A DNA stretch of 11,490 nt from NCBI GenBank assembly GCA_031284065.1, contig JAITAP010000008.1:1-11490 (forward strand). The letters are read 5' to 3'. The stretch is from Prevotellaceae bacterium (GTDB lineage: Bacteria > Bacteroidota > Bacteroidia > Bacteroidales > UBA932). The translations under genes were made by a program, and so were the position numbers. Positions 1 to 7,634 of the stretch are shown here, piece by piece. Under the pieces are notes generated by a model that worked only from the letters and a program-made list of their open reading frames with translations, made no database searches and was not told the origin of the DNA. Position 1 is the first letter of the stretch, and every line of letters begins with the position of its first letter.

Positions 1-1119
1 CGTAAAACGGTACACGATTTTTACCGGGTGATGAAAGGCGCCGACGAACATTTGCAGTTTATTTTCCTCACGGGGGTATCCAAATTTTCGGGACTGTCGG
101 TCTTTTCGGCGTTGAATAATCTGCGAGATATTACTTTGTCCAGTCCATTTGCTTCAATTTGCGGATATACCCAGGAGGAACTGGAAAACAACTTTTCCGA
201 ATATATCGCTACAACGGCCGAATATTTAAACATGACCAGAGAATATCTGCTGGAACAAATCCGTTACTGGTACAACGGCTACACCTGGGATGGGAAAACA
301 GCCATCTACAACCCGTTTTCGACACTCATGTTTTTCGCCGAACAGCGGTTTAACAGCTACTGGTTTCGTACCGGCACACCCACGTTTCTGATAGATATTA
401 TTCAGCGTCGCAATCGTACGGACGCCGTACTGGAACCGCTTGTTGTCAGCGACAGCGTGTTCGACGGATACAGTCCGCCCGACATCGGCGAAGTGCCTTT
501 ACTCTTCCAGACCGGCTACCTTACCATCAAACAGATAGAATTGATTGACGGATGCGCCAGTTACACGCTCGGCGTCCCCAATTCGGAAGTAAACAGGGCT
601 TTGATGACGTGTTTGCTGGCAGCCTACGGCAAATATCCCGGGGAGCAAATCGACCAGCTACACCTAACGATGAAACGGCAGATCAGCGCCTGCGACGAAG
701 CCGGTTTTGCACGCAGCCTCGAAGTGATGGTCGCTACGGTTCCCTACGAGCTTCACCGTACAGACGAAGCTTATTATCATACGATGATGCTGATCTGGAT
801 GCGTCTGCTGGGCTTCGAAATACATGGCGAAGTACCGAACAGTCTCGGACGCGCCGACGCCGTCTGGGAACAGCCGGGCGTGACGGTGGTTGCCGAAATA
901 AAGTATCATGCCCGAAAGAAAATCGACACCCTGCTCAAAGAGGCCATGAAACAGATACACGAACAGCGTTATTATAACAAATATCTTTCCGGAAAGGTAA
1001 TTCTTCTGGGCATTGCCTTTTCGGGAAAGCATGTCGGATGCCGTTTGGAAGTTTTAAACAGTAAACAGCATTTTGGAACAGAGAACGAATCAAATACTTC
1101 CGACAATCCGTACATGTAA
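1..1119 (+). CDS. AAA-ATPase-like / PD-(D/E)XK nuclease-like protein, 5'-truncated by the window edge
   Basis: The frame is open from the first base to the TAA at 1117-1119, so 372 C-terminal residues are visible and the true start lies to the left. The stretch FIFLTGVSKFSGLSVFSALNNL near the visible N-terminus is typical of the end of the AAA-ATPase-like domain of a family common in Bacteroidota (AAA-ATPase_like followed by the DUF1703/PDDEXK_9 domain). The C-terminal part carries a PD-(D/E)XK-like core: the Asp of GRADAV (codon 856-858) and the EIK motif (codons 895-903), followed by a helix with QIHEQRYYNKYL, which fits the family. Walker motifs must lie outside the window. Molecular function is not established for these proteins; nuclease activity is inferred only from the motif. 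The gene is convergent with the TonB-dependent receptor, with 75 bp between their stops and no clear terminator. Confidence 0.85.
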   Translation, partial: RKTVHDFYRVMKGADEHLQFIFLTGVSKFSGLSVFSALNNLRDITLSSPFASICGYTQEELENNFSEYIATTAEYLNMTREYLLEQIRYWYNGYTWDGKTAIYNPFSTLMFFAEQRFNSYWFRTGTPTFLIDIIQRRNRTDAVLEPLVVSDSVFDGYSPPDIGEVPLLFQTGYLTIKQIELIDGCASYTLGVPNSEVNRALMTCLLAAYGKYPGEQIDQLHLTMKRQISACDEAGFARSLEVMVATVPYELHRTDEAYYHTMMLIWMRLLGFEIHGEVPNSLGRADAVWEQPGVTVVAEIKYHARKKIDTLLKEAMKQIHEQRYYNKYLSGKVILLGIAFSGKHVGCRLEVLNSKQHFGTENESNTSDNPYM

Positions 1120-1194
1120 CAGGATGATTTCCGTCTGCCTTGCGTCGTCTTCTGCAAGCATAGCGGGGGATATCGCAAAACCTCCGGCATGTTC

Positions 1195-3456
1195 TCAGAA
1201 TCGCACACTCAAATCAATACCGGCCTGTAAAGGCTTTCCCTTTTGCCCGAGGGATTGTCCCATCGACTCGAAATAGAATGCGGCATAATCCGTATTTAAG
1301 GTATTCCTTGTCCATAGAGCCAATTCGAAAATGCCTCTGGTAGCGGAAGCTTTCAGGTTCAGCAAGCCGTAGAAATCCTGTGTCACATCGTTATCTACCG
1401 TCCAGTAGATTTTTCCCGCGGCATGATAGTGAGCGTGCAGAAGCAGCCGGTCAATCCACCGGTTGCGGAATGATTTCCGGTAAACGGCGCTGATGGACAG
1501 GGTCTGTTGCGGTGCATAGGGTACGTATTTTCCGGCATATCCGTTCTCGCCGTCGTCATCCTTTCCGAACGTTGCATGTGTATAACCGTAACCGGCCGTC
1601 AGGCCGAGTTCGTTTGACAGGCGGGCAGACAGGCTCCATTCTACACCTTTGCTCGCCACGCGCCCCGCATTACTCAACATCCGCCCCTGACCGCTGTTCA
1701 CAAACTTCGTCAACTGAATATCGCGCACATCTGCGTAAAACAGCGTGATTTCTCCCTGCAACGCATGTTCAAGCCATTCGCCCTTATAACCCGCCTCATA
1801 ATTCCAACTGTATTCGGGGCGATACGAAACGGTTTCATGCACGTTCAGCGGCGCCTCTGCCGGAACATACTTTTCACGCAACGCCTGCTGCGCCAGGTCG
1901 GCGAACATCTGGATGTTATACCCGCCCGCCTTATACCCGCCGGCAAGGGTGAAATAAGCGTAGCTCCCGTTGTGCCATTCGTATTTCAGCGCCACTTTGG
2001 GCAGGATTTCCCTGAACGAATTTCTGCCGGAACCTTGCAGTGTCGTATCGACATGCATCGGGACAGCCGGACGGTTCCCCATCCGAACGTCCAGATTCAT
2101 CCCGACATTCGTATCATAATCCATCTCTACACGCTCATAATCCAGACGGATACCGGCCGTGAGCGACAGACCGTCCGTGAATAAATGGTTGTAAGTAGAC
2201 TGATGGAAAACCGCCACGCCGGCGCCCGGCGTCAGGAAGCGTCCGGGGATGGGAATTGTCGCGTCTGTCACCGTCATGACGGGTGCGCGGGGATTCTCTT
2301 CATGTATCCGGTCGAACATCGGCTGCATGATTTCGCGAATGCCGTCCGTCCCCATCGTGGTCAGGGTTGACGTACTCAGGCGGCTGACGAAGCCGTATAC
2401 GCCGAACAGCCACTGCCAGCCGTCCGGTGAACCGGATTTCAGCGTCCACTCTTCCGTAAAGGTGCGGAGGCGCTGCTTCTGGTTGATTGTAAAGCGGGAA
2501 GACGGCGTGTAATCCAGATCCATGTACATGTCGTCATCCAGATACTGACAGGCTGTTACGGCATTAAACAGCAAGCGGCCGTCCGTATATTGCAGGTTGA
2601 AGTTACCGCCGGCTACCTGTCGGTCGTAGCTGCCGGGGTCGTTATAGTCCGGTTCACCGACTGTCCCGTCCGGCGCATATACGCCATAGGGAAAAGCGCC
2701 TTGTTGCGTACGGTCATAGTTTAACATCCACTGCGCCTTCCAGCGGTCGCTACACTGCCAGTCCAACCGGATACGCCCGCCGGAAGCCTCAAGCCGGTCT
2801 TCCCGCCGGCCGGAATGGCGATTGGTGAAATAGCCCCCGTTGCGGTCGTAATATCCATTGACAGATATCCCAAGGCTCTGCCGCAATTTTCTTGAAACGG
2901 ACACATTCGCCCGGAACAGGCCGTAGCTGCCGCCCGTCGCCGAGGCGCGAATCTGTTCGTAATCAAGTGGCGAACAGGTATGAATGTGAATGATTCCGCC
3001 CATGGCATTCCGGCCGTAAAGCGTACCCTGCGGCCCGCGCAACACTTCTATCCGCTGTATGCCGGCGAAGTTGAAATCGAAGGCCGATTTGTCCAGGTAA
3101 GGCATGTGGTCAACGTACAGGCCGATCGTCTGGCCGGCGCTACGTTCACCCACTCCCCGTACATAAACGGGAACGGTCATCCGCGAACCGTAGTCGGGGA
3201 TGTACACATTCGGAACGAGCGAACTTAAATCTTTTATGGAAATCATTTTCATCCCCTCTACCTGTGAGGCTGAAAACAGCGAAACGGAAGCCGGCAACCC
3301 TCTGAAAGGATTCGTTTCCTTCACGGACGAGACGACTACCACTTCGTCCAGCGCATATAGACGTACCGTATCCGTTTCATTTTCGACAGACGGCTGGGCG
3401 AAGACGGATACTCCTCCACCACAGGCACACAACCAAACCAATATATTTCTTCTCAT
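1195..3456 (-). CDS. TonB-dependent outer-membrane receptor
   Basis: The product has 753 residues, normal for the family. An N-terminal signal peptide (about residues 1-20, ending VFA before Q21) is followed by a probable TonB box DEVVVVSS (37-44). The plug domain follows (about 47-160) with VYVRGVGERS, the GLYVDHMPYLD stretch and the hallmark IEVLRGPQGTLYGRNAMGGIIHI. The rest is a beta-barrel rich in alternating aromatic/polar strands and ends in Phe753, as expected for BAM-dependent outer-membrane proteins. It should import a scarce ligand (siderophore, haem, cofactor or similar) using TonB energy; the plug resembles iron-complex/pesticin-type receptors, but the ligand cannot be read from the sequence. 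There is no SusD partner or transporter gene beside it, so it appears to be a single gene. The ATG is chosen because it gives the signal peptide and lies about 20 bp downstream of a good promoter. Confidence 0.93.
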   Translation of the reverse strand: MRRNILVWLCACGGGVSVFAQPSVENETDTVRLYALDEVVVVSSVKETNPFRGLPASVSLFSASQVEGMKMISIKDLSSLVPNVYIPDYGSRMTVPVYVRGVGERSAGQTIGLYVDHMPYLDKSAFDFNFAGIQRIEVLRGPQGTLYGRNAMGGIIHIHTCSPLDYEQIRASATGGSYGLFRANVSVSRKLRQSLGISVNGYYDRNGGYFTNRHSGRREDRLEASGGRIRLDWQCSDRWKAQWMLNYDRTQQGAFPYGVYAPDGTVGEPDYNDPGSYDRQVAGGNFNLQYTDGRLLFNAVTACQYLDDDMYMDLDYTPSSRFTINQKQRLRTFTEEWTLKSGSPDGWQWLFGVYGFVSRLSTSTLTTMGTDGIREIMQPMFDRIHEENPRAPVMTVTDATIPIPGRFLTPGAGVAVFHQSTYNHLFTDGLSLTAGIRLDYERVEMDYDTNVGMNLDVRMGNRPAVPMHVDTTLQGSGRNSFREILPKVALKYEWHNGSYAYFTLAGGYKAGGYNIQMFADLAQQALREKYVPAEAPLNVHETVSYRPEYSWNYEAGYKGEWLEHALQGEITLFYADVRDIQLTKFVNSGQGRMLSNAGRVASKGVEWSLSARLSNELGLTAGYGYTHATFGKDDDGENGYAGKYVPYAPQQTLSISAVYRKSFRNRWIDRLLLHAHYHAAGKIYWTVDNDVTQDFYGLLNLKASATRGIFELALWTRNTLNTDYAAFYFESMGQSLGQKGKPLQAGIDLSVRF

Positions 3457-3478
3457 TTACCGATTTTAAATCCGGGCA

Positions 3479-3509
3479 CAAAGTAACGGCTATTCCCGCA
3501 TGGAGGCAA
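3479..3509 (-). promoter_or_regulatory. Promoter of the TonB-dependent receptor
   Basis: On the minus strand a -33 TTG (3507-3509) is separated by 20 bp from TTACTTTG (3479-3486), one mismatch from the Bacteroidota -7 consensus TAnnTTTG. Transcription would start around 3472, giving a short leader of about 15 nt before the ATG at 3456. The -33 element overlaps the palindrome at 3508-3527. Confidence 0.6.
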
Positions 3510-3527
3510 TCACTACTTGTAGTGATT
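3508..3527. promoter_or_regulatory. Operator-like perfect palindrome upstream of the receptor gene
   Basis: AATCACTACTTGTAGTGATT is a 9-bp perfect inverted repeat around a TT centre. It overlaps the -33 element of the receptor promoter by two bases, the place expected for a repressor or activator site. The inner CTAC-N2-GTAG dyad resembles, but does not match exactly, the TACA/TGTA-type operators of the BlaI/MecI/CopY family. The regulator is unknown, and the sequence lacks a T-run that would make it a terminator. Confidence 0.5.
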
Positions 3528-3628
3528 TTTCTTCCCCGGTCAGAAAGAGTCCGTGCACAGAAAACAGAGGAAACGTGAACCTGTGGGAATATACCGGTGA
3601 GCCAATGGATTTCTCATTGAAAACAGTC

Positions 3629-3671
3629 AAAAAAAAGGACATATCGTTTTTTTTATTTCAACGATATGTCC
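3629..3671 (-). terminator. Rho-independent terminator of tRNA-Arg
   Basis: A 12-bp perfect stem (GGACATATCGTT at 3637-3648 with its complement at 3660-3671) closes an 11-nt loop. On the minus strand it is followed at once by eight T residues (A-run at 3629-3636). It lies 29 bp past the 3' end of the tRNA in the direction of transcription. Confidence 0.85.
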
Positions 3672-3700
3672 AAGAAATGAAACCTTGACAGGCTTACTTG

Positions 3701-3774
3701 TGACCCCGACAGGATTCAAACCTGTAGCCTTCTGATCCGTAGTCAGATGCTCTATTCAGTTGAGCTACGGGGCC
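3701..3774 (-). tRNA. tRNA-Arg (anticodon ACG)
   Basis: The minus strand folds into a 74-nt cloverleaf: a 7-bp acceptor stem (GGCCCCG with CGGGGTC, one G-U pair), D stem GCTC/GAGC, anticodon stem TCTGA/TCAGA with loop CTACGGA, 5-nt variable loop AGGCT, T stem ACAGG/CCTGT with loop TTTGAAT, and discriminator A. The anticodon ACG (3738-3740 on the plus strand) is the one whose A34 is normally edited to inosine to read CGU/CGC/CGA. The 3' CCA is not encoded. It has its own promoter and terminator, so it is a single-gene unit divergent from the permease gene. Confidence 0.96.
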
Positions 3775-3796
3775 ATGTTGATGAAAAAAAGGACTG

Positions 3797-3828
3797 CAAA
3801 GATAAGCATTTTTTTTGTCTTTCGGCAA
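3797..3828 (-). promoter_or_regulatory. Promoter of tRNA-Arg
   Basis: TATCTTTG on the minus strand (3797-3804) fits the Bacteroidota -7 box TAnnTTTG, and a TTG (3826-3828) lies 21 bp further upstream as the -33 element. The -7 box is 22 bp from the tRNA 5' end at 3774, a suitable distance. Confidence 0.65.
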
Positions 3829-3877
3829 GCGTGGTGAAAAAAATTATCAATCTACGGAAAAGCAACGCCAAAAACGC

Positions 3878-3885
3878 TATCTTTG
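3878..3885 (+). promoter_or_regulatory. -7 box of the permease-anmK operon
   Basis: TATCTTTG on the plus strand matches TAnnTTTG. I see no good -33 TTG at the right spacing. Initiation near 3892 would give a leader of about 30 nt before the GTG at 3923, and would place the in-frame ATG at 3815 outside the transcript. The same 11 bases, TATCTTTGCAG, occur at the divergent tRNA promoter. Confidence 0.5.
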
Positions 3886-3922
3886 CAGCGTAAAAAACAG
3901 ATTTTCGTATTACGCTACTGCC

Positions 3923-5356
3923 GTGAAAAAAATACATGTCCTTGTGCTGCGAGCCTTTATAGGGCCTTTCATTCTGGCTTTTTTCATGACCATGTTTATC
4001 CTTATCCTGCAATTTTTGTGGCAGATGATTGATGAGCTGGTGGGAAAAGGCTTGGAGTGGACGGTCATTTTTGAGTTCCTTTTTTACTCCGTCGGCAACC
4101 TGTTTATGATGGCGTTGCCGCTATCTACGCTGCTATCGTCCATCATGGCCATGGGCAACCTGGGCGAGCACAACGAGCTGCTGGCGCTCAAGTCGGCCGG
4201 CATTTCGCTGCCGCGTATTTTGGCGCCACTTCTGGTTACCGCCTGCGTATTTGCGGGGGTGGGGTTCCTGTTCTCCAACAATCTGCTGCCCTACTTCAAC
4301 CTTAAAGGCACCGCGCTGCTGTACGACATTCGGCAGCAAAACCCCGAGCTGCAAATCAAGGAAGGGCTGTTTTACGACGGCATTACCAACTACACCATTC
4401 GCGTGGGGGACAAGGACGAAAAAACCGGCCTGCTGCGCAACATTATGATTTACGACCACTCCAACGGCAGCGGTAACCGCTCGCTCACCATCGCCGACTC
4501 GGGGTACATACGCATTACGTCCAACCAAAAATACCTGATACTGACGCTCTACAACGGATGCTCGTACGACGAGCTGCGGGAAAGCGCGGGCGAACGCAAG
4601 TACCCGTTTCGCATCAACAACTTTTCGATGGAGGAAACCACGTTTGAGCTGACGGGCTACGGGTTTGAGCGCACCGACGGCAACCTCTTCAAAAATCGCT
4701 CAAAAATGCTCAACCTGAGCCAGCTCTCCGCCATCTCCGATTCGCTGAAGCGCGAAAGCGACGCACGCGCGCAGCAGCAGGCGCGAAGCTTTTTCCTGTT
4801 GAGCAACTTTCAGCTCGGCGCATCCGACTTTAGCGCCACCTACAGCAAGCCCCACCGGTTTAACGCCGACTCGGCGCTGCAAACATGCGGCGTGGAGCAG
4901 CAGCTGCAAATTGTCAGCAAGGCGCTGACGCTGGCAAAGCAGGCGCAAAGCAACCTTATTTCCCAAGCCTCCGACATGCAGTTCACCAACCGCGAGATGA
5001 ACCTGCACGACATTGAGTGGCACCTCAAATTTACAGTCCCGCTCTCGTGCATTATTTTTATCCTGATAGGCGCACCGCTGGGGGCTATCATCCGCAAAGG
5101 CGGATTCGGCACGCCTTTCCTCATCTCGCTGATTGTATTCATGCTGTACTACGTAACCTCCATGATATTTGAGCGGCTGGCAAGGAACAGCGAGTGGAAT
5201 CCGCGCATTGCAATATGGGTATCAACTATGGTAACGCTGCCCCTGGCTCTGTTCTTCAGCTACAAAGCGGCCACCGACCAGCGCGTTACGCTACCCAAGT
5301 GGTACATTAAGGGAATGGACTGGCTGGGACGCTTTGTGGGAGGCCAAAAGCAATGA
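3923..5356 (+). CDS. LptF/LptG-family (YjgP/YjgQ) permease
   Basis: This inner-membrane protein of 477 residues has the layout of the lipopolysaccharide transport permeases that work with the LptB ATPase to extract LPS from the inner membrane. Three hydrophobic segments lie at the N-terminus (about 11-33, 47-75, 97-117), with the conserved region GEHNELLALKSAGISLPRIL between the second and third. A large periplasmic domain follows (about 120-365), then three C-terminal segments (about 370-390, 395-415, 427-447) with FILIGAPLGAIIRKGGFG. I chose the GTG at 3923 because homologous proteins begin just before the first membrane helix and a -7 box lies at 3878-3885. The frame is also open to an ATG at 3815, but that would start upstream of the promoter. 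The stop overlaps the anmK start (ATGA), indicating translational coupling. I cannot tell whether it acts as LptF or LptG. Confidence 0.88.
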   Translation: MKKIHVLVLRAFIGPFILAFFMTMFILILQFLWQMIDELVGKGLEWTVIFEFLFYSVGNLFMMALPLSTLLSSIMAMGNLGEHNELLALKSAGISLPRILAPLLVTACVFAGVGFLFSNNLLPYFNLKGTALLYDIRQQNPELQIKEGLFYDGITNYTIRVGDKDEKTGLLRNIMIYDHSNGSGNRSLTIADSGYIRITSNQKYLILTLYNGCSYDELRESAGERKYPFRINNFSMEETTFELTGYGFERTDGNLFKNRSKMLNLSQLSAISDSLKRESDARAQQQARSFFLLSNFQLGASDFSATYSKPHRFNADSALQTCGVEQQLQIVSKALTLAKQAQSNLISQASDMQFTNREMNLHDIEWHLKFTVPLSCIIFILIGAPLGAIIRKGGFGTPFLISLIVFMLYYVTSMIFERLARNSEWNPRIAIWVSTMVTLPLALFFSYKAATDQRVTLPKWYIKGMDWLGRFVGGQKQ

Positions 5357-6411
5357 AACATTTCCCGCTTCACGTCCTTGGGCTGATGTCGGGCACGTCG
5401 CTCGACGGCCTGGACCTCTGCCTTGCCCGCTTCAACAGGGACGGGAGCAGCCGCTGGACGTTTGACATTCTTGCGGCGGAAACATTTCCCTACAGCCCGG
5501 CGTGGACGCAAAAGCTACAGCAGGCGCATACGCTCGGCGCGTTTGACTTTGTGGCGCTGCACAGGCAGTACGGGGCGTTTCTGGGGGAGCAGGCGGCAAG
5601 CTTCTTGCGCGGCAAAAACCTCCGGGCGGACTGCGTGGCGTCGCACGGGCACACCGTGTTCCATCAGCCGCAGCGCGGCGTTACCTTTCAGCTGGGCGAC
5701 GGCGCGGCGCTGGCCGCCGCAGCGGACATGCCCGTCGTCTCCGACTTCCGCAGCCTCGACGTAGCCCTTGGCGGGCAGGGCGCGCCGCTCGTGCCCATTG
5801 GCGACAGGATGCTCTTTGCAGCGTACGACCGCTGCCTCAACTTGGGCGGATTTGCCAACATTTCCTTTGAGCAGGACGGGCAGCGCGTAGCCTTTGACGT
5901 TTGCCCCTGCAACATTGCGCTCAACGCGCTGAGCCGGCTACTGGGAGAACCCTACGACAGCGGCGGCGCGCTCGCCGCGCAGGGCAGCGTGAGCAGCGCG
6001 CTGCTGGACGAGCTCAACGCGCTCGACTTCTACGCGCAGCGCGGGGCAAAATCGCTGGGGCGCGAATGGGTAGAGGAGGTTTTCCTGAAAAAAATCGCGG
6101 CGCACGCCATTAGCGCTCACGACCGGCTGCGCACCGTATGCGAGCACATTGCCATGCAGGTGGCGCGTTGCGCGCGCGGCGGCACGATGCTCGCCACCGG
6201 CGGCGGCGCGTTCAACGCTTTCCTCATGCAGCGCATAGCCAAGCTGTCGCCGTGCAGAGCTGTCATCCCCGACGCGCAAATCGTCAACTTTAAGGAAGCC
6301 CTGATATTTGCCTTTCTCGGGACGCTCTACGTGAGCAACGAGGTCAACACCCTTGCCTCCGCAACCGGCGCCAAGCGCAACAGCATTGGCGGAAGCTTGG
6401 TGAAGGGGTAG
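5353..6411 (+). CDS. anmK: Anhydro-N-acetylmuramic acid kinase
   Basis: AnmK hydrolyses the 1,6-anhydro bond of anhydro-MurNAc while phosphorylating it, giving MurNAc-6-phosphate during peptidoglycan recycling in the cytoplasm. The 352-residue length is normal. Family motifs are in order: LGLMSGTSLDGLDL (9-22, phosphate binding), ASHGHTVFHQP (96-106), QLGDGAALA (113-121), DFRSLDVALGGQGAPLVPIGD (131-151), LNLGGFANIS (162-171), FDVCPCN (181-187), which sits where Proteobacteria have DTGPGN with the catalytic Asp, then YDSGGALAAQG (201-211) and TGGGAFNAFL (282-291). Its ATG overlaps the permease stop by four bases, so the two are co-transcribed. It ends 344 bp before the convergent pheA. The AmgK-like and MurU-like genes 3 kb away could use the product after dephosphorylation. 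Confidence 0.96.
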   Translation: MKHFPLHVLGLMSGTSLDGLDLCLARFNRDGSSRWTFDILAAETFPYSPAWTQKLQQAHTLGAFDFVALHRQYGAFLGEQAASFLRGKNLRADCVASHGHTVFHQPQRGVTFQLGDGAALAAAADMPVVSDFRSLDVALGGQGAPLVPIGDRMLFAAYDRCLNLGGFANISFEQDGQRVAFDVCPCNIALNALSRLLGEPYDSGGALAAQGSVSSALLDELNALDFYAQRGAKSLGREWVEEVFLKKIAAHAISAHDRLRTVCEHIAMQVARCARGGTMLATGGGAFNAFLMQRIAKLSPCRAVIPDAQIVNFKEALIFAFLGTLYVSNEVNTLASATGAKRNSIGGSLVKG

Positions 6412-6434
6412 GAGGCTATATTTGCCGAAATTCT

Positions 6435-6486
6435 CTTGCGCAAGCTGAGCAAAGAAACAAGGGCGACTGTTCGGGGCTACTAAGGG
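6435..6486 (+). repeat. Partial copy of the dispersed repeat also found at 11069-11130
   Basis: From CTTGCG to CTACTAAGGG this stretch aligns with 11069-11130 with few substitutions. Shared blocks include TGAGCAAAG, AAGGGCGA and CTACTAAGGG; the copy here lacks about ten bases before CTACTAAGGG. No inverted partner arm is seen nearby, so it looks like a single arm. Immediately downstream TAAGGG (6481-6486) can pair with CCCTTA (6493-6498). Confidence 0.6.
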
Positions 6487-6512
6487 AATGTACCCTTAAG
6501 AGTTGAGAATTA

Positions 6513-6529
6513 TTGCTTGCGCCAAGCAA
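6513..6529. repeat. Short hairpin abutting the large palindrome
   Basis: TTGCTTG (6513-6519) and CAAGCAA (6523-6529) form a 7-bp perfect stem with a 3-nt loop. It overlaps the first two bases of the next inverted repeat, so the two structures are alternatives or stack end to end. There is no T-run, so it is not an obvious terminator. Confidence 0.55.
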
Positions 6530-6584
6530 GTCCCGCAGGGACGACACTTGCTGTCGCCTCCAAAGTGTCATCCCTGCGGGACTT
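6528..6584. repeat. REP-like imperfect palindrome
   Basis: The arm AAGTCCCGCAGGGA (6528-6541) pairs with 6571-6584 over 14 bp. After one C/A mismatch GACACTT (6543-6549) pairs with AAGTGTC (6563-6569), leaving a 13-nt loop. A stem of 21 pairs in a gap between convergent genes resembles dispersed bacterial palindromic elements. It may also protect the 3' ends of the anmK and pheA transcripts. It lacks a following T-run. Confidence 0.7.
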
Positions 6585-6709
6585 ACACGGCGTCAGCCAA
6601 TTCAGAATTTAAATTTTTTGCCTCAAGTTCTCGTTGCAACAAAGTTATTTTGAATTTTGGATGCAGGTTTTCAATGTTTCAGCAACCCATTCCTAATAAT
6701 TCAATGTAG

Positions 6710-6759
6710 CTTTTAGTTTTTAACTTTTAGTTTTTAGTTCTTAACTTTTAGTTTCTTAA
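6710..6759. repeat. Imperfect A/T-rich tandem tract
   Basis: CTTTTAGTTTTTAA-like units occur about three to four times in a row with small insertions, ending on the pheA stop codon. No stable hairpin plus T-run is visible. It is a low-complexity repeat of unknown role. Confidence 0.55.
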
Positions 6760-7595
6760 ATTTCCTCCCACCTGTCCCGCCTGTACTCTCCCAGCAGGTA
6801 TTGGCTGGTAGCGTACGAAGCCACTTCGTCCGTAGCCCGGCGGTATGCGGCGCTGTCGTCCCACTCCAAGTCAATGTAGAAGCTGTATTGGTATGGCTTT
6901 CCGATAATCGGCACGGATTGGATTTTGGTGAGGTTTACGCCGTGCTTGGCCCAAATGCCAAGCGCCTTTGCCAGCGAGCCGCTGCAATGCGTTACCTCGA
7001 GGCAGATTGAGGCTTTGTTGTTTTGGTCGCTTTGGCGCGGCTTGCCGCTTAGCGCCAGAAAGCGGGTAAAATTCTGCTTGCAGGTGTGAATATTTTTTGC
7101 GATCACGTGCAGCCCGTACATTTCCGCCGCCAGCTTTCCGGCGATTGCGGCGGTATTCCGGAGGTTGTTTTTTACGATCAGCTGCGCCGATTCGGCGGTA
7201 TCGTTTTTTTCTATCACGGTAACCGCTGGCGGCAGCGTATCCAGAAATTCGCGGCACTGCGCAATGGCGATAGGGTGGGAGTGGATGTACGCTACCTGCG
7301 CGAGGGGCACGCCCGGCAGCGCCATGAGCTGCATTTCGATGTGCAGATAGACTTCGCCCACAACTTTCAGGTCAAATTCGCGTATGAGCGAGTAGTTGGG
7401 CAGCAGCGTTCCGGCAATGGTGTTCTCTATTGCCATTACTGCAAAGTCCACCTCGCCCGCTGCGAGCTTGCGCGTCAGCTCGCGGAACGTGTCGCACTCC
7501 ACCGCCGCTATGTCGCTGCCAAAATATTTTTGGGCTGCCACCTCGTGAAAAGCGCCCGCTACGCCCTGTATGGCTATTTTTTTAGGTTGTACCAT
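6756..7595 (-). CDS. pheA: Prephenate dehydratase
   Basis: The enzyme converts prephenate to phenylpyruvate, the committed step of phenylalanine synthesis. The 279-residue product is a single-function PDT-ACT protein without a chorismate mutase domain. The catalytic part shows GVAGAFHE (11-18), AIENT (55-59), HSHPIAIAQC (105-114), the NDTAES stretch (131-136) and NFTRF (175-179), which contains the catalytic Thr-Arg-Phe. The ACT domain (about 196-270) has GSLAKAL (206-212) and NLTKIQSVPIIGKPYQYSFYIDLE, in the place of the ESRP region that binds phenylalanine for feedback inhibition. The gene stands alone: the downstream neighbour is convergent, and upstream lies a terminator, a leader ORF and a promoter, so transcription appears to be controlled by attenuation. 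The ATG at 7595 begins the first conserved strand directly. Confidence 0.96.
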   Translation of the reverse strand: MVQPKKIAIQGVAGAFHEVAAQKYFGSDIAAVECDTFRELTRKLAAGEVDFAVMAIENTIAGTLLPNYSLIREFDLKVVGEVYLHIEMQLMALPGVPLAQVAYIHSHPIAIAQCREFLDTLPPAVTVIEKNDTAESAQLIVKNNLRNTAAIAGKLAAEMYGLHVIAKNIHTCKQNFTRFLALSGKPRQSDQNNKASICLEVTHCSGSLAKALGIWAKHGVNLTKIQSVPIIGKPYQYSFYIDLEWDDSAAYRRATDEVASYATSQYLLGEYRRDRWEEI

Positions 7596-7634
7596 TTCAA
7601 CGGTTTAATACGTTAAGTTAGCTGCTTTATCCAC

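Noticed and set aside
1120..1194. Possible bidirectional terminator or riboswitch between the first two genes
   Set aside because: Only weak pairings such as CTTGC/GCAAG without a T-run were found, and no known riboswitch core could be matched.
972..1208. Minus-strand 78-codon ORF overlapping the receptor stop, as a possible second gene after the receptor
   Set aside because: Most of it lies antisense to the clearly coding AAA-ATPase/PD-(D/E)XK C-terminus, and its product resembles no family I know.
3500..3688. Plus-strand 62-codon ORF between the receptor gene and tRNA-Arg
   Set aside because: It runs through the promoter-side palindrome region and the tRNA terminator, with no protein-like composition.
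6481..6498. TAAGGG/CCCTTA hairpin as a terminator for anmK
   Set aside because: Its stem is only 6 bp, no T-run follows, and it is partly made of the dispersed repeat.
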